Assembly (NCBI GenBank): GCA_034769895.1
Contig: CM068367.1
Location: forward strand, 316,757,986-316,821,985
Length of the DNA: 64,000 nucleotides
Reading direction: 5' to 3'
Source of the DNA: Magicicada septendecula
Taxonomy: Eukaryota; Arthropoda; Insecta; Hemiptera; Cicadidae
A program made the position numbers and the translations under genes. Each line of letters opens with the position of its first letter. Within the stretch, counting starts at the first letter, position 1. The notes beneath the pieces are model-generated. The model made no database searches and was not told where the DNA came from. It worked only from the letters and a program-made list of their open reading frames with translations. Below are positions 25,511 to 37,155 of this stretch, piece after piece.

Positions 25511-26032
25511 TTAGTGTTCTTGAATATCTACAGGGCTTATCGAAACGAAGGTTTCTAGCAGTTCTTTAAAATTCCCGCGATTAATAGATGATAACTCTTC
25601 GTGGTGACCGCAAAATGCTAATTCTTGTTTACCCAAGTAAAGAACTGCACAAATAGGAAGATGCATGAAACATCTGTTAAGCCGAACGTTGTCATTGAAG
25701 TGTTTAATATACAACCTAGAATTTTCCTTCAAAGCATCCTCGATAGTCCTTAAATTTTTCTTTAATTTTGAAAAACTCAATGCACAACGCATGTGCTCAG
25801 AAGAACCTTCATGTTTGGAAAGAGCACGAGTAACGTTACCAAAATCATCAAAGCCGTTCTTATTCCACGCACTTGATTTAACACTAATAATTAAGCAGGG
25901 CTTACAAAAAAGTTTATTTAAATAATAACTGCCACACAACCACTCGAACGTTGAATACCAATTTTGTTTAAAGTTACGATTGTACACCTTGTCCTTTATT
26001 TTTGCAACCTTATTTACTTTCAATATAGGCAT
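25511..26032 (-). pseudogene. hAT transposase, zinc-binding N-terminal segment
   Basis: A 173-codon segment containing WYSTFEWLCGSYYLNKLFCK, the FCKPCLI Cys pair and a later SKHEGSSEHMRC His/Cys pair. This is the TTF-type DNA-binding module of ZMYM1-like hAT transposases. It ends DIQEH then stop; the next segment continues in another frame, so a frameshift near 25515 has broken the gene. Confidence 0.82.
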
Positions 26033-26588
26033 AGGTTTTTCAAAGCTTAAAAAGTTTTTCTTATCATCATTTTTCTATCTTGAAAATGGTGTTTCTAATA
26101 AAACACATACAGGATCATATGAAGGAAACATTCTGTAAAAACTTCACACACCACGAACAACGATCAAAACAAATGCGCTGGATAGGTAAAGCACTGTACA
26201 CGTACACCACTGAGAAACAGCCAGCGACACTGCTTCACGTGTGTGTGTGTGTGTGGGGGGGGGGGAACGCTGAGTACGGAATATGTTGTCATGGCAACCG
26301 TGATAAACCGAGCGTTGTTAGTGACGTATTAACTGATGCAGCATTCGAGGTACAAAAAACTGCTTCTACGATCTCAGCGCTTTCCGCCACCAGTAGGCTT
26401 GTATGTGATGGCAGCGAAGTTCAGCTTCTGTAACCTATTTCCATCGCTTGTAAATGTTATTTTAATTATTATACAGACGAAATTTAATTAAAAAAATTTT
26501 TAAACATAAAATTTACTAAAAATTGAAAATAATTTTGTGTAAAAAGAAACACATTGAACCAGTTATTTTCACTGACAAGCCGCCACTG

Positions 26589-26596
26589 CAAAGGAG
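26589..26596 (+). other. hAT target-site duplication, right copy
   Basis: CAAAGGAG, identical to 21409-21416, directly after the CCACTG end of the hAT element. Confidence 0.93.
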
Positions 26597-26871
26597 AAAC
26601 AGTATTTATCCCAAGAATTCCAATCATACCCAATAACTTTCCATTTCAATTTAAAAGACTTCAGTTTCCAGTTAATTTATGCTTTGCAATGACTATCAAT
26701 AAGTCACAAGGGCAAACTTTAGGTACAGCTGGTGTGGATTTAAGAGCTGCTTGCTTTTCTCATGGACAACTGTATGTGGCATGTTCTCGAGTAAGCAGAA
26801 GCATTGAGCTCTTTATTTGCTCTGATAACGGCAGAACGAAAAATGTAGTTTATAACGAGGCTCTGATGTAA
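26597..26871 (+). pseudogene. Helitron 1 helicase, C-terminal part
   Basis: Contains FIPRIPIIPNNFPFQFKRLQ, then FAMTINKSQGQTL (helicase motif near the C-terminus), FSHGQLYVACSRV and a terminal KNVVYNEALM followed by a stop. These are the last conserved blocks of Pif1-type Helitron helicases. The reading frame here is clean; it joins 21416 once the hAT is removed. Confidence 0.93.
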
Positions 26872-26968
26872 AAATGTATATAAAAACTGAGTATACTGGA
26901 CTGTGATACATTTACGTATATAAGGATTCTACCAAAAAGTTTAAGACTGACTTAGCACATAAGATTTT

Positions 26969-27224
26969 GACTAACTCATATCAATATACTTATGTATTCA
27001 TTATTTGTATTATTCTATACGAATAAACATTTTCGGGCGCTGATACTGATACTACATCACTGACGCTCATCGCATAATTCTCGATGAAGTAGTTAAGTAT
27101 AATTCTCAACAATTAATTATTCCTACTGCACATAGCCCTACTGAATATTCAAATGTCGAAGAGTATGGTTTGTCAGAATCAACGTGTACTATATAATCAA
27201 TGTTACAATATAATCAAACAATGA
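26969..27224 (-). repeat. Inverted modules A and B, right side of Helitron 1
   Basis: 26969-27033 is the reverse complement of 14124-14187, and 27058-27224 is the reverse complement of 14264-14430. They lie between the helicase stop and the proposed Helitron 3' end. Confidence 0.88.
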
Positions 27225-27243
27225 GGGCGCCCACTGTAATACC

Positions 27244-27522
27244 TAAACGCAGTTACAATACTGTTTATTACTTGTCAATACCAGCATTTTATAATAATAG
27301 TGAAATACAGTAATACAAGTTTCATTGTGGAATTTATTATTACAGAAATAACATGTACATAGTCAGTTGATTTCAATTTTTTTAAATCTGTCCTTTATTA
27401 AAAGGTTTTTCAAATGAAGAAAGAGGATGAAGTTGTTAAGTTAATTGAGAGGAATGCATTTACATCATTGGCAATATCCCAATGTTCACCAAAGAAAAAA
27501 TGAATATCAGAAATGAAAAAAA
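27244..27522. other. Short non-coding interval
   Basis: AT-rich sequence after the proposed Helitron 1 end. Nothing is recognised. Confidence 0.4.
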
Positions 27523-28364
27523 AATCGGTATGGAGAACCGTACATGACTTCCATGTCCTAAAATTTATATTTAAAATCATTTAAATATTAACTAAGTGGA
27601 TGCTTGAGTTCTGAAGAAATTACGTATCAGCTAAAATGGTACCACCATGTCAGGTGGATTAAGACTATATATATCCTCAACCTTTGTGAGGAAGGACTGT
27701 ACTTTTGGATAAAATGTCTGTAGGTCGAACGAAGAGCTAGCTAAAGGTAGCTGCAATCTGTTTCCTGTAATGAAATTGGACTCTCGCTGCGAGGGGCCGA
27801 GGGATGTCTATAGTGTTATCAAAGTCTTTCCTGTCAATACTATACTAGTCAGTTTTCTTTTTTAAAATCGAGTCTTGATTTCTTTCTTTCCATTTGTCTT
27901 CTGATTTCCTGAACAACTATTCTGTTCACCCGTATAATTATAAATTTCTCAGCAAAACATTTCTTCCTAAATACGTTTGTGTCTCCTGTTTAACACACAC
28001 CAATCTGATCCATGTCATAACGCTATATTCCACACAATTTAGTAAATAACTAGCCATCAGGGAGGTCAAAATATTTTCAAGGAGGGGCAAACAATTTTCC
28101 AAAGGAGAAAAATATTTATATATTTTTCATACATACACACATGCACATACGTGAGTTTATAATTCTCATATCATAATAGAAATAAGAACACAGATTGTAT
28201 TAATTGCTTTAATACAACAACACTGTCCAGCGATCCACAGGAAGCAAATCGATGTCCATCTTTTCGGCATCTACGTGTTGGGTTGGTGTGGGTTTCAGCA
28301 CTTTCCATTTAAAAAGCGTGGAAACATAAGAAAATAAACATGATTGAGGCCAGAAATAACGTGA

Positions 28365-28407
<43 letters not shown>

Positions 28408-29095
28408 TGCCGGCCTATTTATTGTGGTAATCACAATAATAAAACTTTGGAAAAGTAAACATTACATAATTGAGATATGCTTGCCTGCCAGGAACGATAT
28501 ATTTTCACTCATACGTGATTTAAATTAAAATGTAAAATATAGAATTTGGTTAAAGTGAAATGAAATGTTTCCATGGAAACTACTTCTTTGTTGTCAATAA
28601 TGTAGCACACATATTATAAAACTTATAAAAATTTGCCTCCTCCATCATCAACTACCATTTTAATTTATAAAAAAAATTACCCCCTCCCCCTTCAACTACC
28701 CTTTTCATTTATAGATATTTCATCTACCTTTCTACAGTGGATTATGATGACCTTCTTTTCAGGATACTTTATTTATCAAAATTAAGCACTTTACTCTTGT
28801 TAAAACGTAAAACGTTGCAGGTAAACTCCCCTTTCCCTTAACCAATCTTCACCAAAAAACAATAGGCCTTGAGTCCTCTACAATTCAGGGCTGTATGCAA
28901 AAAATTATTTGATTCTGTATGAATTTGCGGCTGTTATTGTTTGCCATAGAACAAATTCTACACACATACACTTTTCGAAAAATGACTTTTTTCATGTTTT
29001 GATGGTAGTACAATCAGAATCTGCCGTTATCTCGAACACGATTTTTTTCGCCATGATCATACTTCCATTTCCTTATGGAACATGGAAAAATATAA
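27523..29095 (-). mobile_element. Copy of an unnamed repeat family (inverted relative to 54850-56700)
   Basis: 27523-27590 (CGGTATGGAGAACCGTACAT) is the reverse complement of 56637-56700, and about 28783-29095 is the reverse complement of 54850-55180 plus 56440-56472. The order is preserved, so both are copies of one element in opposite orientation. Here there is a single copy of the unit (CTATGGCAAACG ... GGGGAAGGG type) that is repeated nine times in the other copy. The middle (27591-28782) has no counterpart there and includes the (TG)n at 28369-28405, so it probably contains a further insertion. Confidence 0.7.
28369..28405 (+). repeat. (TG)n microsatellite
   Basis: An uninterrupted TG array of about 37 bases. 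Confidence 0.95.
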
Positions 29096-29129
29096 GATGA
29101 GTACCTTGACGTGTCTATCAGACTCAAGT

Positions 29130-29700
29130 ACAGAGGGACATCACTATTAAAAACCCAATATGCGTTCAAGGCTACACTTACAGTCAAATTGAAGGAAGCG
29201 AATTTGAGAGGCTTCAATTCGTTTTATTTCATGCAGACAAGGAACAAGGACCAAGGATTATAGCTAATGGGAAATGTCTCTTCCTCATGCAAGTTACCAT
29301 GATAAAATGGATGATCCAAAATTTGAAAACAGGTTTAGAGACACTAAATTTTAAAAACAATTCTGTTGTTGTTATGGACAGTACCCCATATCTCTGCACA
29401 AAAATGCACAGTACCACGAATGCTTTGGAGAAAAGAGAAAATTATATATTCACTTCAGGCAATAGGAATAGATTTTCTAGAGGACAACCTGAAGAGCGAA
29501 TTATTACACTTGTGAAGGAGTAAAGATGCAACAGTCAGCAATGTATGGTGATAATGTAACTGAAAAAAAAAGATTTATCATGCACTGGCTTCTTTAATAC
29601 CACTGTGAAATGAGCCTAGCAGAATTATTACTAAGTAACGTAATGCGACCCGTAATAAGAACAGCAAAAGTACAAAATGAACGTGAGGGAGGGTCTCATC
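29130..29700 (+). pseudogene. Tc1/mariner-superfamily (DDE_3-like) transposase remnant
   Basis: The open part at 29287-29523 reads MIKWMIQNLKTGLETLNFKN, then NSVVVMDSTPYLC, matching the block with the second catalytic Asp (normally NSVxVMDNAxYH). Upstream, a VLFHADKEQG-like stretch resembles the preceding beta-strand region. Downstream, YHCEMSLAELLL near 29600 sits where YxCDLNPIELxW is expected. It is out of frame and substituted at the last acidic position (Glu for Asp). Inactive remnant. Confidence 0.65.
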
Positions 29701-30456
29701 AACTCTCTGAAATTAGTAACTAAAGGAAAACGATAAACATATTGAGAAGAAAATGTGGACAGCAGACAACAGTCATGTTATTGTTTCACTTCTGAGTGGA
29801 GGCTATTACTGGCTGTACATGTTTTAATGTACTCTAAATTTCTCTTTAAAGCTGGAAACTGGAAGTGAAATTATGGATATGTTTCCATGGATAATGCTCT
29901 GAAGATATCAGTTTGCAAATGGTTTTCAAAAGTAAGAACAGATGTTATTGATAATAAGGGAGCATTCCAATTATAATCAAGCAGAAATGATGAAAACACT
30001 GTAAAAGTTCATCACACTGTATATGAAAATTATCAACTGTCAGTAGCATACCTGAACAATTAACAATGATAACAAAACATTAATAAAAATCTGAACTAAG
30101 AAAAAGCTTCACATGAGAAGTAAAGTGTGTACAATCATTGAACTAAAATGTCTGATAAGCATAAGCAAATTTAGGAAAAAGTTAAAATTTGTCAAAAACG
30201 TTTGGGAAGCAAGATGATATTCTGACCTATTAATTGGTGACAAGTCCATGTGTCTACCGATACGACTCTGAAGGGCCAAAGTGTACAGTGGCAGTCTGCC
30301 AATTCTCAATGCCCCAAAAAAGTTTTATCAGTTTAAATCAAGAACAAAACTATGCTGCTGACTTTTTTAACAGAATTGTACATTAGTAACTTGTGCCAAT
30401 TGTACACACAATGAATCACGCTACCTACTATCACTGACAAGGCTATATGAAAACAT
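29701..30456. other. Non-coding interval, nothing recognised
   Basis: AT-rich. Short open frames only, without motifs. Confidence 0.4.
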
Positions 30457-30770
30457 TTGAACTTTTTGCCAGTAACATATATATTGCATCATAACAATGC
30501 AGCTACTAACACAACATTGACTATGAGGGTTTTAGAAAAAAATAATAAACTCACTGTGCTGAACTCCCCATTTGATCTGGCTCTTTATGACGACTTCCTT
30601 TTCCCAAAGACAAAAAAAACTGAAAGGGACACAACTGTCAGTAAAGAGGAATACAACTCTGAAGATGATTCTATAAAACTGGATCTGAAATTACTTTGGA
30701 AGGTGTATTACCTGGTGATGTCAGTCTACAGTATTAACTTTCCAAGAAGATTGTTCTGATCGGGAGCATA
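30457..30770 (+). pseudogene. Mariner transposase C-terminal remnant
   Basis: The 100-codon open frame contains YILHHNNAATNTTLTMRVLE (from the LHxDNAPAHTA block, with Asp changed to Asn), then KLTVLNSPFDLALYDDFLFP (from HPPYSPDLAPCDFFLFP) and KTKKTERDTTVSKEEYN. It is the second half of a mariner (DD34D-type) transposase without its N-terminal half. The catalytic Asp of the first block is lost, so it is dead even though open. Confidence 0.8.
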
Positions 30771-31467
30771 CTGATAGTGAGCACTCAGATATGTAAAAAT
30801 TTTAGCACATCATGTTCATGCACATTTTTATTACACCTAACACAAAATAACCTTTCAAAATTATGTTTTTTTAACACAATGGTATATATTTCTTCAATGA
30901 GAAACTTACTTGAACATTTCACAAATTCCTATTTTAAATGAAGCAACCATCAGCAAACACGAAGCAATTATTTTTGAACCTGACTCAATTTTCACAAGTA
31001 ATCTATTTATTTATTTTGTGTAGTTTCTTGCCAAATGGGGATCTTATATGAGTTATGGACTTTACTGTCTGCTGCTTGGTATTTTTTTTTCAGTTTGCTT
31101 ATGTCCAGTAAATGCGTTTGATTCACATATTTGTTTGTGCTTTTGGTTTCATTATCTTTCCTTCTTTTCTTAATTAATCAACAAATGGAATATTTATGCA
31201 TTCCATATGGATTACTGGTGATTCTCATAATAAAAGCACCAGAATGAAGATTAGTGGAAGACACTGCACAATTCCCTACAATCTTAACATTTTGTAATGG
31301 ATGAAGCATGTTTCAGTTTGTAACATGGTCAGTGTACTTCTGTTACAAATAAGCAAAAGTACACATATAATTCATTATTCATATAAGCATATTAATTTAT
31401 TATACATATATAAGTATATGTTAATTCATTATTTAGATATTACATACTGTTTCTACAGTTGGTACTC
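30771..31467. other. Non-coding interval, nothing recognised
   Basis: AT-rich spacer between the mariner and LINE fragments. No feature is seen. Confidence 0.4.
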
Positions 31468-31627
31468 AATGGGTAGTAGAAAAAGGGGAAAACCCCAAAG
31501 TAGATTCACAGACCAAATAGAGGAAGATCTCGGAAAGCTGAACAGAAGAAACTGGAAAGCCAGGACATGCAATAGGGAGGAATGGAATCGACTCCTGGAG
31601 CAGGCCAAGACCCACCAAGGGTTGTAG
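31468..31627 (+). pseudogene. LINE 3' end fragment
   Basis: Encodes MGSRKRGKPQSRFTDQIEED, LGKLNRRNWKARTCNREEW and NRLLEQAKTHQGL followed by a stop. This is the common C-terminus of arthropod LINE RTs (KRGRPKxxWxDQVExDL ... DRxEWRRLVEEAKTHPGL). Only the last 50 or so codons remain, as expected from 5'-truncated insertion. The frame is intact. Confidence 0.85.
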
Positions 31628-33013
31628 AGCCACGGTTGATGATGACAGTTGGTACTCAAGGAATAAACCAATCATAAAATTTAAAAGTACAGTTTCAGAG
31701 CGTTAAAAGAAGTATGGATTTTTCTAAATGACGTAGAGGATAAATAAATTACATCCAAGTAAAATTTCTTATCAAAGGAGAAGCAAATCCTGAACTCCAG
31801 AAAGTACTTTCTGAAAAGTTATTAATACAAAAAAAAGACAATGGTTGATGGCTTACACGAAAATCAGAAGCAAAGTTAATACACAAAATTATTTCAGCTA
31901 CGAAATGAGGTTCCTGTGAAATCAATTATAGCAAACGATTTTTGCATCAGGCAGTGAAAATTTCGTGAAAATATTCACTGACACCCCCTCCCCCACATCA
32001 CCAACCTCCTCATTCAATGAGTGTCTATAATAATGATTATTCTGCTACTAAATCCAATCTATGGTTTTAATAATACTTTATTCCGTTTATGTAAAACACA
32101 TTCTTTTCAGAAAGAGAAAACGGTAAAACGATATTGTGAACACTTTAGGTGTAACAGTTAAATTATTCATAGTACAAGTGCTATTAACGATTTCGTACGA
32201 AAAGATAAACATGCATTATTTGATTTCTAATAATCAATAACAAGTATACACAAACACTTAAGACTCCTGTGTAAACATGCGACGGGCGTGTAATCAACAT
32301 GTGGAAGAGTTATTTTACTGACTACCCAAATCTACACAGCATGACAGGTAAAACGGCACGTCTTGCTAACTAAAATATACACCAATTCTTGTTTTGTCCC
32401 CCTACGAAATCAATTACGTGTAAACTTCTCGGTTATCTCAATTATTCATTACGCATAAACTTAACTGTTTCGCCAAATACTACTATGATGAAAACTCAAT
32501 TAAACGCCACCATATTGTATTACGTTTATAACTAGACTTCGAACACGCGATAGCACTTGAACCTCTACACAAAGAATACACAATGAATACGAAACATCTA
32601 AAATACGTAATACGTGTACATACGCTTACGAAATACGAAGCTCTACTACCGATTTCTAAAGCATAACATTTCACTGCCAAAACAGGAGTAAAAGAAGACA
32701 ACAATGTAGTTTCATAGGACTACGTCTAATTACTACTGGAGACTAATTATTTATTACCGGTTAAATCAGTTAATCATAAACGATCCTTGCGAACGCACGT
32801 CTGTCAGAAAATCTTTCTTCTTCGCTTCTCAGTATGCTATTTCTCCGGGGGAACTAACGAGACGTAGCGACGGCTTTTTTTAGCATCGCCACTGTACAGT
32901 GTCCATACACCGCGCTAAGTCCCCATAATAAAGTATCGTAAAATTTTTTGTTAGTTATATTCCCTCTCCCACATCACTGTCTCAGCAAAGACTAGGCCAC
33001 GACATTCCATGAC
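31628..33013. other. Non-coding interval entering a CpG-rich domain
   Basis: No gene is recognised. From about 32150 the sequence becomes noticeably rich in CG dinucleotides compared with either side, and this continues to about 37300. This may mark unmethylated regulatory DNA (inference). Confidence 0.45.
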
Positions 33014-33345
33014 TACTGAATCAGTGGTGCCGATCCCCCCCCAAGCCCTATGTCGCCTTCCCCCCCAACTCCAGGCTCGATTACTAAAAAAAAAAAAAAA
33101 AAAAAAGGCAAAAGCTCTTTTTATATTGTACTGTGATTCGTGGATGTCTCATCACGTGATACACCATGCAGCCCCCTTAAGCAAGCTTTGACGCAAATTG
33201 CGACCAGGAAATATGTTCTCACCTTGTATTCGGTATTTTTAGTAATAGTAAATTTCATACAACAGTAAAAAAAATCCCCCCCAAAAATTTTTCAAATGTC
33301 GCCAATGGCGACACGATACCCCCCTGTAGGCACCCCTATTCAGTA
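33014..33345. mobile_element. MITE-like element with imperfect terminal inverted repeats
   Basis: The left end TACTGAATCAGTGGTGCC pairs with the right end, whose reverse complement is TACTGAATAGGGGTGCC. The inverted similarity continues inward over C/G-runs to a shared TGTCGCC about 40 bases in. It is 332 bp long, with no coding capacity and an A-run at 33091-33108. The CAGTGG-like start suggests a hAT-derived non-autonomous element, but the target duplication cannot be separated from the repeat ends. Confidence 0.65.
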
Positions 33346-34831
33346 ACTGAATTATAACTCAATATAGTCATTTAGCAACAGAATATTCATGCCCAGATCA
33401 ACCGTCCATGTGGCAGCCGCAGCCACATGACTGGCCTCAAATGTAGGAATCTTTGTGACCACCTGCCATTTCTATATTATATTATCTATTTTACTTTGTT
33501 GTGTATCCATTTAATTATTTACTGCTCTCTGTTCATTAGCATTGTCTTTCCTATTCTCTCTTAGCAGTCGACAGTTTCGCGTTATGTCTGGTAGTAGTTA
33601 AGCGAAACACCCACTGATAAAAAACTATTCGTTTTGAAACAACACAGCAGTTTGATTTACGTACTTCATAAGATCTCATATCTTTCCCAATGCAGCTAAT
33701 TCTCACATTATTCAATAATGCGTTTTATTTTGAAGTTAATCAATTAATTTAATATACATATGTGTATGTATGTATGTATTTAATATACGCGCAAACATAA
33801 ATACTAAATTTATAATTTATTTATTAACGTCATAATAAATGGTTAACATGGCTTATGTTTGCTAGTGCCACAATTATTATGACAAATGATGTATGGATAA
33901 CTGTAAATACATTTTGTTTTATAAATTATAAAACACAATAGCAAGAATTTTATAATTCAGTAAAATCATTGTTACATTATAACAAGGTAACCATCATGAA
34001 GTCATCAGAGTTATGACTTGGAACTGACTAATAAAAGGACACGATTTCTACCGGACAAACAGAGACAATGCCTTCAATACAGCTCTGTGTTACATCCCGA
34101 GTATAACTTACGACAGCGCTTGGAAACACGTATCCATTACAGTTATCAAAGTCTGAACCTGGAAAGCCGGGATTACTGCATTCAATAAACACGGAACGAA
34201 AAATGTACGATACACATTGTAAGTCGTCACGTATTAATGTAAACGTGAAGTCACCGTGAAAGTATCGAACTTATCGTGGAACACCACTCGCATAATCTCA
34301 TACTGACAACGGTACAGGCTGTCATACCGCAGAACGAGCTGAAAATCAACAGGCTGCACTAAGCGGCAAGTTACAGAATGTTAGTACAACAAACAGTGGC
34401 AGGTCAACAACAATACACCATTAATGATAAAACACGAACAAGAAATAACCGCCTTTACTCGCCAAATCGCTTACGAGCCGATAAAAAAGAACACTTGGTT
34501 TATTCTGACATTAAAACATTTTGGAACCATAACAAAACAAAGAAAATAATAATACGCTTTCATAAAATTTGTATGAATCTTATACGTCATAGGTTTAGTT
34601 TATATAACTGCATTAACTTGTATTTGCAGTAATGATTTCTATATTTACTTGATAATCGTATAGTGACCATACACAGTCGAATACAATATACTTTACAGGT
34701 CTACAACCCGCGCACTCGCAACACACACCCTCTCACGGACGTGCAAAGTACTTTAGAATCTTCTATTTTCAGAATAATTTACCTAAACTATCTTAAGTGT
34801 TACGGTGTACAAAAACATTTCTGTGATAAAT
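33346..34831. other. CpG-rich non-coding interval
   Basis: CG dinucleotides are frequent, especially 34000-34380. A plus-strand open frame at 34378-34632 is Asn/Arg-rich without motifs. A GT repeat-like GTATGTATGTATG occurs near 33766. Possible 5' region of a host gene; unproven. Confidence 0.4.
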
Positions 34832-35161
34832 TTAGGTAATGCTTGATGAATATAGTTTATACTGTGTACAGACCCAATCATACCAATGGGCTGAGTGCTT
34901 ACCGAGAAGGGATGGCAACTGTATTGGGAGGCTGGAATACATCATCAGGTCATCAGAAGGCCTTGCCTCAATATCGACAGAACCGAGTTGCTTAAGACCG
35001 GCCGTCTCTACGGCAGCTACAAGGTCAAGACCACTGTGAAAACTCGGACTCTTTGGTATACCCAGCGCCGTACTTTGAGAGTCCCGGTGGTACATGGCCC
35101 CGTGGCCCACTGCACTGTGCACCATTTCCCCTCCACTCTGACTGTCAGACGTCAAACATAG
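34832..35161. other. GC-rich block open on both strands, unassigned
   Basis: Long open frames exist on the minus strand (34832-35155, 107 codons) and on the plus strand (34895-35161, 88 codons), in a block visibly richer in G and C than its surroundings. Neither product shows a domain I recognise. It could be a host exon, part of a repeat family, or a captured fragment. The abrupt composition change at both edges argues for a discrete unit. Confidence 0.4.
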
Positions 35162-37155
35162 TAATTGAACAATAAAATATGTTCACATTGAAACTGTGGA
35201 AATCAACACACGGAAAAGTGACCAAAACAGGGTTGCCCCGATAAGCAAAGTTATGGTAACCACGTAAGGGTTACTGCATTGGGACACACGGTTTAACACG
35301 TGGCTGTTTCACCAAAACAAATAATGCCTCTCTACGATTCATTTTAACAGTTCTAATGACAAAGCAGAGGTAAATTCGTTTTTTTTTTCAAAGCTGAAGT
35401 AACAATTAATTCAAATGAGCATAACAATAACAGTTATGACCGTTCCAGTTTGATATAAACGAACCGACATTAGATGACAATGAATCTCCAATAACAACTT
35501 TAGCACGTTCGTAAAATAAACATTTACTATCTTTCTGAAACACAAAATGACATGGGATACTAGACTAGTCGATGTATCTCCTTTATTCGTCAAGCCACTG
35601 TTAACACGCGACAACAAAAACTTTGAATTCTTTAGCGTTACGTTAATGCCAAGTCGATGCACTCAAAACGTATGCACTTCGTGGACAATACGCGGTACAC
35701 TTATCGCGACATTAACAGTCCGCACAGGATGCAAATGAAGTTACAATGTCCAGAAAGAAGACTATTGTACGAAAGGCACGACTGGAACTGTTGGATCAAT
35801 GAAATTCCTCCCCCTCCAAACAAGAACCTACACGCATCATGTCACCATGGTAACACAGCAAAATACATCCCTGCTTCCCCATCTTCTGTCATCAACGTAA
35901 CCTTCTAATTTACACGAATAAGTACATACCCTTAAAGTGAGTATAAATATAACTTTAATTATGTGTTTCCCAAAGTACATTACGTTTGATGATTGGAGGG
36001 TAAAATGGAAGACTGCAGACGCTACCTATTAAGACAATAACTGAACTACCTACAAACATTAAGTGTACAAATGTTGTGCAAAATCATTCCATCAAAGTTT
36101 GGCAGCGTAAAACGTAACCTATTATAACGTGGTTTATATTTGATTGTGGAAATGATCTGATTACGTGTCATCCTTTTGTACAACATGAGAATCAAATTTT
36201 ACTTCACTCAAACCTAACTCTTCATTACTTATTGTTACTGTTGTTTAGTACAACACAGGCTAACAACTAACAGATTTATAAAATATAAAAAATCGGTAGG
36301 CTATTACAAACCCACGAAGTGAAATCAACATCGAAGCTAACAAAGTTAGAAGTTACGTGCACAATTTAACTACTGCAACCAACAGTTACTCTTGTAACTA
36401 TTTACTTTTAATTATAAAGTATAAACAATGTACGTTGGTAAACTAAAGCGCAATTTCTGTTTTCTAGTTGCTGCTGCAAAACTTCCTTGACTTCATAAAA
36501 ACATGTAAAATACGTTTTTTGTTCATAAATATTTTACTGAATTGGTTAGGCTTCAAATCAGTATACTTTGTTATTTTCTCATACTGCTCCTAAGAAACAA
36601 TAAACAGTATTGTTCGAACTTGAATAATTCGAACTTTACTGTGGTTTTGAATATTCTGTGTAAAACTGTGCAATAAAATTGAAATTCCGAGATTACTGGT
36701 TAATTCGATGTAAGAAAGTTTGCTCAAACTAAGAAAATCGTCTCGGTATGTGCTAGACCACATAACATTAAGAGGCACAAAAATTTTAGCCATCGGCTTT
36801 ATCGAATGACCCACGTCCTTTGTATCGTATTTGTGAACTGGTTAGGTCAGTACCCCATGAGGACATATGACCGGTTCGTCTCATCGTTCCGTCCGTCAAC
36901 GTCCTTGTTCCGTGCAGCGTCAGTCAGCCACCCTGATTGATGCTATCAGTTCAATCTGCCCAAGGAGTTTCCGGTGTACGATCTGTATCCTGTAATGAGA
37001 GTCCGTTCCTTTCTTTATACAGTGCTGTACATATAGACTGACGTGTTTTAGTGACGTGATGTGCAGTTTTATTGTGTTCCGTGTTTATCATGGCTCTTTC
37101 ACAACCACAGCGAACCCAATACAAATCATTCACATTTGTCGAACAAGATGTAATT
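35162..37155. other. CpG-rich non-coding interval
   Basis: No recognisable gene or repeat; several small open frames without motifs. CG dinucleotides remain frequent up to the hAT remnant. Confidence 0.4.

Larger units (their letters stand above)
21417..26588 (-). mobile_element. hAT transposon inserted in the Helitron helicase
   Basis: The ends are CAGTGGC and, reverse-complemented, CAGTGGCGGC, flanked by the 8-bp duplication CAAAGGAG. Excising the element with one duplication rejoins the Helitron frame as TGCGKGETVFIPR. The transposase lies on the minus strand. A TTF-type zinc-binding N-terminus (25511-26032) is followed by the catalytic core (24673-25510), a nested Tigger/pogo element, and the C-terminal dimerisation domain (21596-22295). 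A short GT tract with a G-run sits at 26239-26265. Confidence 0.93.
13717..27243 (+). mobile_element. Helitron 1 (autonomous type, broken, carrying nested insertions)
   Basis: The 5' end is TCTATATTAATAAATTTCTA preceded by A, as Helitrons insert between A and T and begin with TC. The subterminal block (about 13765-13800, ACTGAACCGATTTCAATGAA) is the one seen in many insect Helitrons. The Rep-helicase coding region runs from 14566 to 26871 once two insertions (18255-21015 and 21417-26588) are set aside. The 3' end is uncertain. A GGGCGCCC palindrome at 27225-27232 followed ten bases later by CTAA (27240-27243) fits the rule of a hairpin then CTRR, but the following base is not T. The element's own length without insertions would be about 5.6 kb. 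Confidence 0.8.

Noticed and set aside
28340-28528. Open frame with a VCVCVCVC stretch
   Set aside because: It is only a translation of the (TG)n microsatellite.
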